From Comamonadaceae bacterium UBA2334 (lineage in GTDB: Bacteria > Pseudomonadota > Gammaproteobacteria > Burkholderiales > Burkholderiaceae_C), in the NCBI GenBank assembly GCA_002344885.1, contig DDUQ01000005.1:20168-84167 (forward strand): a stretch of DNA of 64,000 nucleotides. The letters run 5' to 3'. Shown here in pieces: positions 35,480-42,985 of this stretch. How positions within the stretch are numbered: position 1 is the stretch's first letter; every line of letters begins with the position of its first letter. Position numbers and translations under genes: made by a program. The notes under the pieces were generated by a model that was not told where the DNA came from, ran no database searches, and was given only the letters and a program-made list of their open reading frames with translations.

Positions 35480-36748
35480 ATGTTGAACGCGCCGCTGGAT
35501 GAAGTTGCCTTTGCTTACGAGCCGGTCTGGGACCGCACGCGGCGCATATGTGCGTCCCGACTGACCATCCATGCGCTGAACCCCCGCACGACTGACATCG
35601 TGCCCCTGCTGTCAGCACTGATCGACGGTTTTGCCCCTGATGCCCCCCCATTGTTGTTGTCGACTGACGAGCCTCACCTCCTGTTGTCTCTGCTGAAGCA
35701 GGCACCCGTGCGCAACACGTGGCTCGAAGTGCCCGAGTCTTTGTGGGCCAGGCCAGAGGCGCTGGAATGGGTGCTGAATGCCAGACGGTTCGGGCACCAA
35801 CTGTTGTGGCGGGGGGAGTTGGCTCGGTTTACGCCTTACGCGCAAAGGTTCAAGGGGCTCAGAGGTGTCCTGGAGGTGTCTGTAGACGACGCTGTGCTGG
35901 CCTTGCAGGCCGCCAGTCAGGGAGGCGAATTTTCCATACCGGGTCACGTCGAGCGTCTGGAAAGTCCGATTCTGGCCGGGCACCTGTATGTGGGGGTGTC
36001 CAGCCGCAAGTTGGCTGAACACTGCCTCGACAAACAAAAAGCCTGGGGTGTGGTGGGGTGGCCTGATGACGAGCTGTTGTCGGCAGAGCGGTTCAAGGCC
36101 ATTGGGCTGGATCAGCGCGTGATGGTTCAGATCATGCAGGCAGCCGATGCTGGGGCTCCCATACACCAACTGGTGGCGCTGCTTGTCCAGGACCCGGTGA
36201 TGGTCTACCGCCTGTTACGTTTGGTCAACTCGGCAGCATTCGGGTTGTCGCACGAGGTGGCCACCATTCGGCATGCGGTGATGATGCTGGGTTACGACAA
36301 ACTCAAGTCCTGGTTGCAGTCAGCTTATCCGGCGGCAAGCGCAGACAAATCGTTGCATCCGATACGCCATGCTTTGCACATGCGGGCCCGGCTGATGCGT
36401 GGCTTGCTAGATCCCAATTCGGACGAAGAACTGAAAGGTGAGGTCCAACTGACAGGCACGTTCGCCCACCTCGACCAGCTGATGAAAGAGCCGTTGGCCG
36501 AGTTGCTCCACCAGTTGCCCATTCCCGGTCGGATTTTCTCCACCCTGGTGCGTCATGACGGCCCTTACGTTGCCTACCTGGACGTGGCCAATGTCGCGTC
36601 CACCCCGCATCGGGTCGATCAGTTGCCGGCCGTTTGCGAACGGAGCGGCTTCGGTCTGGACGAAGTCAACCGAGCCATCATTCAGGTGCTGGCAACGGCG
36701 CGTTACCCGGCAGACAAAAGCTTCACGGCTGCCCGTGGGTTGGCGTAA
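35480..36748 (+). CDS. HDOD-domain signalling protein (YuxH-like) with degenerate EAL region
   Basis: The 422-residue protein has an N-terminal region (about 1-195) that looks like a degenerate EAL fold: the opening VAFAYEPVWDRTRRI fits YuxH-type proteins, but the Glu-Ala-Leu catalytic motif is not present. A C-terminal HDOD domain follows (about 205-395), with VMVYRLLRLVNSAAFGLSHEVATIRHAVMMLG partly typical of the family. HDOD proteins act in signalling, often linked to motility and biofilm. It starts 34 bp after flgL on the same strand, so it may be made with the hook-junction proteins. The target is unknown. Confidence 0.82.
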   Translation: MLNAPLDEVAFAYEPVWDRTRRICASRLTIHALNPRTTDIVPLLSALIDGFAPDAPPLLLSTDEPHLLLSLLKQAPVRNTWLEVPESLWARPEALEWVLNARRFGHQLLWRGELARFTPYAQRFKGLRGVLEVSVDDAVLALQAASQGGEFSIPGHVERLESPILAGHLYVGVSSRKLAEHCLDKQKAWGVVGWPDDELLSAERFKAIGLDQRVMVQIMQAADAGAPIHQLVALLVQDPVMVYRLLRLVNSAAFGLSHEVATIRHAVMMLGYDKLKSWLQSAYPAASADKSLHPIRHALHMRARLMRGLLDPNSDEELKGEVQLTGTFAHLDQLMKEPLAELLHQLPIPGRIFSTLVRHDGPYVAYLDVANVASTPHRVDQLPAVCERSGFGLDEVNRAIIQVLATARYPADKSFTAARGLA

Positions 36749-36776
36749 TGCCACTCCTTTTTTTGAGCGGTTTGAC

Positions 36777-37511
36777 ATGCACACCACTGCATTGGTCCTG
36801 TTTTCCGGTGGTCAGGACTCCACCACGTGTCTGGCGCATGCGCTGTCCCGGTTCGAACGGGTTGAAACGGTGGGTTTCGATTACGGCCAACGCCACCACG
36901 TCGAAATGACCGCCCGTCTGACGGTGCTGGACAGGCTGGGCCAGGCGTTCCCTGCCTGGGGCGCGAAGCTCGGCCACGATCATGTGCTGGACCTGGCTGT
37001 GCTCGGGCAGGTAAGCGAAACATCCCTCACGCGAGACATGGCGTTCCAGATGGAAAGCACCGGGCTGCCCAACACCTTTGTGCCGGGCCGCAACCTGCTG
37101 TTCCTCACCCTGGCTGCTGCCTTGGCCTACAGGCGCGGGCTGCAAGTTATCGTCACGGGTGTTTGCGAAACCGATTTCTCCGGTTACCCCGATTGCCGTG
37201 ACGACACGATGAAAGCGATGCAGTTGGCACTGTCATTGGGCATGGACAAGCGCTACCTGATCGACACCCCGCTGATGTGGATCGACAAAGCAGCGACCTG
37301 GCAATTGGCCCACGATTTGGGGCAGCGTGCGCAGCCGGGTGGGGGCACGGTGTTGACAGACATCATTGTCGAGCACACGCACACGTGTTACCAGGGTGAC
37401 CGTACCCATCGGCATGCGTGGGGTTACGGTTGTGGTGCGTGCCCGGCGTGCGAGTTGCGCGCAAACGGTTACCTCCGCTGGCAGGCGAGTTGCCTTCAAC
37501 CGGTTGCTTGA
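36777..37511 (+). CDS. queC: 7-cyano-7-deazaguanine synthase QueC
   Basis: QueC makes preQ0 from 7-carboxy-7-deazaguanine, ammonia and ATP on the path to queuosine in tRNA. The 244-residue protein has the P-loop-like pyrophosphatase motif VLFSGGQDSTTCL at residues 7-19, FVPGRNLLFLTLAAA in the middle, and a C-terminal zinc site in CGACPACELRANGY preceded by HTHTCYQGD. The ATG at 36777 precedes the motif directly. Other que genes are not adjacent. It starts 28 bp after the HDOD gene. Confidence 0.95.
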   Translation: MHTTALVLFSGGQDSTTCLAHALSRFERVETVGFDYGQRHHVEMTARLTVLDRLGQAFPAWGAKLGHDHVLDLAVLGQVSETSLTRDMAFQMESTGLPNTFVPGRNLLFLTLAAALAYRRGLQVIVTGVCETDFSGYPDCRDDTMKAMQLALSLGMDKRYLIDTPLMWIDKAATWQLAHDLGQRAQPGGGTVLTDIIVEHTHTCYQGDRTHRHAWGYGCGACPACELRANGYLRWQASCLQPVA

Positions 37512-37647
37512 GCCGACAGGTTGGTGTTTATCCAGGGTGGTGTTCATTCGGAATGCAAAACTGGCAGGCAATTTTGCGTCAATCCGATGCATCGACCGTT
37601 TGCAGGAGGCCTACACTGGACGAGGGTAGACCATTCAAGGGTGCACG

Positions 37648-39177
37648 ATGAAAACCAATTGGAAAACGGCGGTTCTGTGTGGGGTGCTGACAGGGGTGTT
37701 GTCAGCATGCGGCGGTGGCAAAGACTCTGACAAAACGACCACCACGCCGCCAGTGGTGGTGCCGCCTGTTGTCACGTTGCAAAGCGTGGCCGTTTCGCCT
37801 GCCAATATCACACTCGCCGTCGGGAACAAACAAACGTTCTCCGTCACCGGTGCGTATTCGGACGGCAGCAGCAAACTGGTGACAACCGGTTTGGTCTGGT
37901 CGGCCAGCGGCACGGTGGTGTCGGTTGATCCGGCGACGGGCGAAGCAACGGCGCGTTTTGTGGGTACCGACAGGGTTACCGTGTCAGTGGGTGGTGTGAC
38001 AGGCAACGCACAGTTGACGGTGGTAGCAGCAGGTGTCGGTGCGGGTGTGGTCACGCCATACGAAAACGTGGGTGGCGGTTTTGCACACACCTTGGGTGTG
38101 AAGACCGATGGCAGCCTGCGCGGTTGGGGCTGGAACCAACGTGGTCAGGTCGGGGACGGAACCTTGATCGACCGGACGTCCCCGGCCGTTGTCGGGGCCA
38201 GCAAACTCTGGACCCGGGTGGCGGGTGGTGAGTACCACTCGGTAGGCCTGATGTCGGACGGTACCTTGTGGTCATGGGGATTGAACCAGAACGGTCAGTT
38301 GGGGCAGGGCAATCTGACCGATCTGGCTGTGCACACCATCATCGGCAAGGACAAGTACAAAGACTTTGCAGTGGGCAAATCGCATGTGCTGGCGGTGAAA
38401 GACGATGGCACCCTGTGGGCGTGGGGGCGCAACTTCAGCGGCCAGTTGGGTGTGGGCAGCAATGTGGACCAATCCAGCCCCACACAGGTAGGTGCCTTGA
38501 AAAACTGGGTGGCCGTGGCGGCAGGTGCAGATCATTCATTGGGTCTGACAGCAGATGGCAAGTTGTGGGCCTGGGGCAGCAACGCAAGCGGGCAATTGGG
38601 TCTGGATGAAACGACCACCACGACGGACAACACCACTACACCTCCCACTGTCACCACGACCACCACGCCAGTAGCGGCGTCGACTGCGCCACGCGAAGTG
38701 CCCAAAGCCCCTGCGGCGACCGATCCACAGATCAGCTGGATCCGTGTGGCGGCAGGTGCAACACATTCCTTGGCGATACGTTCGGATGGCGCGTTGTATG
38801 CGTGGGGTGCGAACGGCAAAGGCCAGTTGGGACTGGGAACGGTGTTGGATGTCAGGTTGCCAACACGGGTGGGCACTGACGCCACATGGGACAAACTGGC
38901 GGCGGGTGCTGAACATTCGTTGGCTGTCAAATCGGACGGCTCGCTGTGGATTTGGGGTGGCAACAGCGATGGCCAATTGGGTGATGGCAGCCTGACGGGG
39001 CGTCTGCTGCCAGTTCAAGTTGGTACAGCACGAACATGGACCAAGGTGGCTGCGGGCAGTTACACCAGTTTTGCCATCCGCAACGATGGTGTGTTGTTCG
39101 GCTGGGGCCGCAACACCGAGGGACAGCAGGGCAACGGTCAGACGTCGGCAGTGTTGCTGCCAGCAGCCATTCCCTGA
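37648..39177 (+). CDS. Lipoprotein with Big_2 domain and seven RCC1 repeats
   Basis: This 509-residue exported lipoprotein has the lipobox GVLSAC at residues 16-21 (Cys21), a Thr/Pro linker, and a bacterial Ig-like (Big_2) domain at about 43-130 (VAVSPANITLAVGNKQTFSV). Seven RCC1-type repeats then run to the end, each with a DG-L-x-WGxN-xGQLG core, enough for a seven-bladed beta propeller. A Thr-rich insertion (about 317-355) interrupts the propeller between repeats 4 and 5. Bacterial RCC1 proteins are little studied; a binding role at the cell surface is likely but the ligand is unknown. The 3' end overlaps the convergent nucleotidase gene by 40 bp. Confidence 0.85.
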   Translation: MKTNWKTAVLCGVLTGVLSACGGGKDSDKTTTTPPVVVPPVVTLQSVAVSPANITLAVGNKQTFSVTGAYSDGSSKLVTTGLVWSASGTVVSVDPATGEATARFVGTDRVTVSVGGVTGNAQLTVVAAGVGAGVVTPYENVGGGFAHTLGVKTDGSLRGWGWNQRGQVGDGTLIDRTSPAVVGASKLWTRVAGGEYHSVGLMSDGTLWSWGLNQNGQLGQGNLTDLAVHTIIGKDKYKDFAVGKSHVLAVKDDGTLWAWGRNFSGQLGVGSNVDQSSPTQVGALKNWVAVAAGADHSLGLTADGKLWAWGSNASGQLGLDETTTTTDNTTTPPTVTTTTTPVAASTAPREVPKAPAATDPQISWIRVAAGATHSLAIRSDGALYAWGANGKGQLGLGTVLDVRLPTRVGTDATWDKLAAGAEHSLAVKSDGSLWIWGGNSDGQLGDGSLTGRLLPVQVGTARTWTKVAAGSYTSFAIRNDGVLFGWGRNTEGQQGNGQTSAVLLPAAIP

Positions 39178-40067
39178 TTCGTCACACCCGCCGCCACGTG
39201 CCCGGCGGGGACGTGGCGCGCAGCAGATTCGGTGTGGCCGGTCTGGTCGTCAAAAAAGAAATCGGGCTCGAATTCGCGCAGGAACTCGCCCTTGTCCAGG
39301 CCGCCCAGGAACATGGCCTCGTCCACCTGGATCTGCCAGTTCATCAGGGTTCCGATGGCGCGTTCGTGTGCAGGGGCACTGCGGGCGGTCACCAGTGCGG
39401 TGCGCAAACGCATGTCAGTCGACGCAGACTGTTGCAAAGCCTGCAATGCCACAAGCAGCGGTTTGAACGGTCCGTCGGGCAACGGGGTGGCAGCGTGCGC
39501 TTCTTCGTGGCGGTGGAAGGCATCCAACCCCTGTGCCTGGAACACCCGTTCGGCTTCGTCACTGAACAGCACCGCATCACCGTCGAACGCGATGCGCACT
39601 TCGTGCGGGTGCGCGTCGCTGGCGTGGGCCGCATGCGGGTACACCTGGGCAGCCGGCACGCCTGCCGCCAGCGCTGCTCGCACGTCGCTCAGGTGCGTGC
39701 TCAGGAACAGGTTGGCGCGCAACGGGCGCAGGTAGCGCCAGGGCGTCTCGCCACCGGTGAAGGTGCCACGGGTGATGTCCAGGCCATAGTGTTTGGCCGA
39801 GCGGAACACGCGCAGACCGCTGACCGGGTCGTTGCGCGACAGGATGACCACCTCCACCCGTTGCCGATCGGGGGTGTTGAACGACAGCAGCTTGCTCACC
39901 AGCGAAAACGTCACACCCGGCCGCGCGGGTGTTTGCAGGCGGTCGAGTTGCAGGCGCATGTAAGTCTGTGCTTCGCCGGTTTCGAACACCCGGTTTTCGT
40001 CTTCGAAGTCGAACAGTGCGCGGCTGGAGATGGCGACCACCAGCTTTCCGTCGAGTGTCTGGGGCAT
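39138..40067 (-). CDS. Cytosolic 5'-nucleotidase family protein (PF06189 type)
   Basis: The 309-residue protein resembles cytosolic 5'-nucleotidase I, which removes phosphate from nucleoside monophosphates. Family-type segments are LVVAISSRALFDFEDENRVF near the start, VVILSRNDPVSGLRVFRS, GLDITRGTFTGGETPW, IAFDGDAVLFSDEAERVF (a haloacid-dehalogenase-type Asp motif) and a C-terminal LMNWQIQVDEAMFLGGLDK. No signal peptide. It lies after gspF on the minus strand, separated by 80 bp containing a short tandem repeat, and converges on the RCC1 gene. Confidence 0.82.
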   Translation of the reverse strand: MPQTLDGKLVVAISSRALFDFEDENRVFETGEAQTYMRLQLDRLQTPARPGVTFSLVSKLLSFNTPDRQRVEVVILSRNDPVSGLRVFRSAKHYGLDITRGTFTGGETPWRYLRPLRANLFLSTHLSDVRAALAAGVPAAQVYPHAAHASDAHPHEVRIAFDGDAVLFSDEAERVFQAQGLDAFHRHEEAHAATPLPDGPFKPLLVALQALQQSASTDMRLRTALVTARSAPAHERAIGTLMNWQIQVDEAMFLGGLDKGEFLREFEPDFFFDDQTGHTESAARHVPAGHVAAGVTNQGMAAGSNTADV

Positions 40068-40090
40068 GGGGCGGGGTTCCGTTGCAGGTC

Positions 40091-40117
40091 AGGGGCACAA
40101 GGGGCACAAGGGGCATG
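40091..40117. repeat. 9-bp tandem repeat, three copies
   Basis: The unit AGGGGCACA occurs at 40091-40099 and 40100-40108, and a last copy differing in two bases at 40109-40117. It fills part of the gap between gspF and the nucleotidase gene, just upstream of the nucleotidase start on the minus strand, so copy-number change could alter its leader. Confidence 0.75.
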
Positions 40118-40147
40118 TGTGCCGGGCGGCGGTTGGCGCTGGCACGT

Positions 40148-41380
40148 TCACCTGACCAGTTGGTTCATCTGGATGATGGGCAGCAGCACGGCCAGCACGA
40201 TCAGCATCACCACCGCGCCCATGGCCACAATCAGCAGCGGCTCCAGGATGGTGGCCAGTTGCATGGCGCGCCGCTGCACCTCGTTGCCCAACTGGGTGGC
40301 GGCCCGCTGGAGCATGATGGGGAGTTGTCCGGTCTGCTCGCCCAGGCGCGCAAACATGGCCAGCAAACCCGGGAAGCGTTTCTTGCTGGCCAGGGCCGAT
40401 GCCAGTGGCGAACCCTCGCGCACCAGCACCAGTGCCTCCAGCGCGTCGGCCCGCATGGCGCGGTTGTGCAGGGTCTCGGCAGCGGTTTGCAGCGCCTTGA
40501 GGATGGGCACGCCCGCCGCGGCCAGCATGGCCAGCGTGGCCGCGAAGCGGGCGGCGTTATACCCGCGGCTCAGCCGCCCGACCAGGGGCAAGGTCAGCCA
40601 TGCCGCGTCCATCGACAGCCTGAGCGTGTCGTGCTTGCGTGCCACCACCGTGCCCACGCCGCCTGCGACGCACAGCAGAGCCACCAGCCAGCCCCAGTTG
40701 CGCACGCCGTCGCTGATGGCCAGCATGGCCACGGTCAACACGGGCAGCGCGCGTTTGGAACTCGCGAACACCGCCGCCACTTGCGGCACCACATAGGTGA
40801 CGAGAAACAGCACGATGACCACCGCCACCAGGCTCACGATGGCCGGGTAGAGCGACGCACCCACCAGCTTGCCCTTGAGCGTTTCACGGGCTTCCAGGTC
40901 ATCGGCCAGGCTGTCGAGTACCGCGCCCAGTGCGCCGCTTTGCTCGCCAGCGGCGATCACGGCGGTGTACACGTCGGAGAACTCCTTCGGGTGCTGTTGC
41001 AAGGCCCGTGCAAAGCTGGACCCGGCATTGACCTCGGCACGCAGGTTGGCGAGCAGGTGACGCTGGCGTTCGTCTTCGGCCTCGTCTGCCAGCGCGGCCA
41101 GTGCGCGCTCCAGTGGCAGGCCCGAACCGACCAGCCCGGCCAACTGGCGCGTCCAAACCGCCAGTGCGGCGGCGCCGTACACACGGCTCGCCCACAGTGT
41201 GCGGTTGAGCCCGGTTCCGGAGCTGGTCGCGCCGCTGCTGGCGGCTGCCGGCTCCACCACCAGGGGCACCCAGCCACGTCCCCGCAGCTGGGTGCGGGCT
41301 GCACGCGCGGTGTCGGCTTCCAGCAGGCCTTTTTCGGTCTGACCGTCAGCGTTGAGGGCTTCGAATGCGTAGGCTGGCAA
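40148..41380 (-). CDS. gspF: Type II secretion inner-membrane protein GspF
   Basis: GspF is the polytopic inner-membrane platform protein of the type II secretion system. The 410-residue protein opens with PAYAFEALNADGQTEKG, typical of GspF. It has two T2SSF domains each ending in membrane helices; the family motif FARLGEQTGQLPIML lies in the second, with AVIAAGEQSGALG as its counterpart in the first. Translation appears to start at TTG 41380; no ATG fits. A dispersed AT-rich repeat ends ten bases upstream. It is the last gsp gene of the minus-strand run, 93 bp after gspE. Confidence 0.94.
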   Translation of the reverse strand: MPAYAFEALNADGQTEKGLLEADTARAARTQLRGRGWVPLVVEPAAASSGATSSGTGLNRTLWASRVYGAAALAVWTRQLAGLVGSGLPLERALAALADEAEDERQRHLLANLRAEVNAGSSFARALQQHPKEFSDVYTAVIAAGEQSGALGAVLDSLADDLEARETLKGKLVGASLYPAIVSLVAVVIVLFLVTYVVPQVAAVFASSKRALPVLTVAMLAISDGVRNWGWLVALLCVAGGVGTVVARKHDTLRLSMDAAWLTLPLVGRLSRGYNAARFAATLAMLAAAGVPILKALQTAAETLHNRAMRADALEALVLVREGSPLASALASKKRFPGLLAMFARLGEQTGQLPIMLQRAATQLGNEVQRRAMQLATILEPLLIVAMGAVVMLIVLAVLLPIIQMNQLVR

Positions 41381-41389
41381 AATGAATCA

Positions 41390-41435
41390 GTAGCAAAGAA
41401 CGATTGATGAGAAAGCGCTGGGTGCAAAAAAAAGC
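41390..41435 (-). repeat. Dispersed AT-rich repeat, copy H, upstream of gspF
   Basis: Read on the minus strand the copy runs GCTTTTTTTTGCAC, CAGCGCTTTCTCA and ends TTTGCTAC, like copy C. It fills half of the 93-bp gspE-gspF gap and points toward gspF, whose TTG start is ten bases further on. Confidence 0.75.
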
Positions 41436-41473
41436 TTGAAAAATCAGGTGGTGCCGGATTGCATGCCTTGGTG

Positions 41474-42985
41474 TCAGTCCCGCGTCACGCGCAGCAGTTC
41501 TTCCCGGCTCGTGACCCCAGCGGCCACCAGGCGCTCGCCATCAGCTCGCATCAGGGTCATGCCCTGCGCCAGGGCGGCGGCAGACAGCTCGGCTTCGGGC
41601 GCCTGGCGGTGGATCAGGCTGCGCAAGTGGTCATCGACCACCAGCAGTTCGAAGATGCCGGTGCGCCCCGCATAGCCAGTGTGGGCGCAGTGCTCGCAGC
41701 CCATCGGGCGGCGTTCGGATGCGGGCGCAGTAGGGTCGAGTGCAACGATCGGCGCGGCGCAATGCGGGCACAGCCGCCGCACCAGGCGCTGCGCCAGCAC
41801 ACCCAGCAGGCTCGAGCTGAGCAGGAAGGGCTCGATGCCCATGTCGGTCAGCCGTGTCACGGCACTGGCCGCATCGTTGGTGTGCAGCGTGGCCAGCACC
41901 AGGTGGCCGGTGAGGGACGCTTGCACGGCGATCTGCGCGGTTTCGAAGTCGCGGATTTCGCCGATCATGATCACGTCGGGGTCTTGCCGCAGGATGGCGC
42001 GCAGGGCCTTGGCAAAGGTCAGGTCGATTTTGGCGTTCACCTGGGTCTGCCCCACGCCCGCCAGCTCGTATTCGATGGGGTCTTCCACCGTCATGATGTT
42101 GCTGGTGCTGGCGTTCAGCTTTTGCAGCGCCGAATACAGCGTGGTGGTCTTGCCCGAGCCTGTGGGGCCGGTGACCAGAATGATGCCGTGTGGCTGCGCA
42201 ATCAGTTTTTCAAAACGTGCCAGCGTGTCGCCCTGCATGCCCACGGCCTCCAGGCTGAGCTTGCTTTCGGTCTTGTCCAGCAGGCGCAGCACGGCACGTT
42301 CGCCGTGGGCGCTGGGCAGGGTGCTCACGCGCACGTCGATGGCTCGGGTGCCCAGCCGCAGGCTGATGCGGCCGTCTTGCGGCAGGCGTTTTTCCGAGAT
42401 GTCCAGTTCGGCCATGATCTTCAGGCGGCTGATCAGCGCCGCATGCAGCGCCCGGTTGGGCTGAACGATGTCGCGCAGCGTGCCGTCCACCCGGAAGCGC
42501 ACCGCCGAATGCCGCTCGTAAGGCTCGATGTGAATGTCGCTGGCCCCGTCGCGCGCAGCCTGCGACAGCAGGGCGTTGAGCATGCGGATGATGGGCGCGT
42601 CGTCCGCCGCTTCCAGCAGGTCTTCCACTGCTGGCAGTTCTTGCATCATGCGCGACAGGTCGGCATCGCCCTGCACCTCGCTCACCACGGCGGCGGCGCT
42701 GCCACCGCTGGTCTGGGCAGCGTAGGCAGCGCTGATGCGTTGCGCCAGGTCGCTGGCAACGTGGCTGCTGAGCCGCCTGGGCGCGTGGACGCGCATCACT
42801 TCGCTCAACGCGGACAGACGCTGCAAGGCCTGTTCCTCGTCCGCCTCGGTCGCCGCCTGGTCGGGGCCTGCCCAGTGCAGGGTCAGGTGTTCGCCTTCCT
42901 GCTCCAGCAGCAGCAGGTTTTCGCGTGCGAAGGCGTAGGGCAACGGGTACTTCACGATGTGCGGTCGGTCATTTGGTTGTGGCAA
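41474..42985 (-). CDS. gspE: Type II secretion ATPase GspE
   Basis: GspE is the cytoplasmic ATPase that powers pseudopilus assembly. The product (up to 503 residues) has an N-terminal N2 domain, Walker A GPTGSGKTTTLYS near 258-271, the Asp box and Walker B around MIGEIRDFETAQIAVQAS, a His box (LATLHTNDA) and a tetracysteine zinc site (CPHC and CEHC) near 415-450. The start is uncertain: TTG 42985 gives overlap with the gspD end, and GTG 42955 gives MKYPLPYAFAREN, which looks more like relatives. The gene is translationally linked to gspD. Confidence 0.95.
   Translation of the reverse strand: MPQPNDRPHIVKYPLPYAFARENLLLLEQEGEHLTLHWAGPDQAATEADEEQALQRLSALSEVMRVHAPRRLSSHVASDLAQRISAAYAAQTSGGSAAAVVSEVQGDADLSRMMQELPAVEDLLEAADDAPIIRMLNALLSQAARDGASDIHIEPYERHSAVRFRVDGTLRDIVQPNRALHAALISRLKIMAELDISEKRLPQDGRISLRLGTRAIDVRVSTLPSAHGERAVLRLLDKTESKLSLEAVGMQGDTLARFEKLIAQPHGIILVTGPTGSGKTTTLYSALQKLNASTSNIMTVEDPIEYELAGVGQTQVNAKIDLTFAKALRAILRQDPDVIMIGEIRDFETAQIAVQASLTGHLVLATLHTNDAASAVTRLTDMGIEPFLLSSSLLGVLAQRLVRRLCPHCAAPIVALDPTAPASERRPMGCEHCAHTGYAGRTGIFELLVVDDHLRSLIHRQAPEAELSAAALAQGMTLMRADGERLVAAGVTSREELLRVTRD

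Noticed and set aside
39929..41407. 492-residue plus-strand frame opposite gspF
   Set aside because: Antisense shadow of gspF and part of the nucleotidase gene; no domain or start signal.
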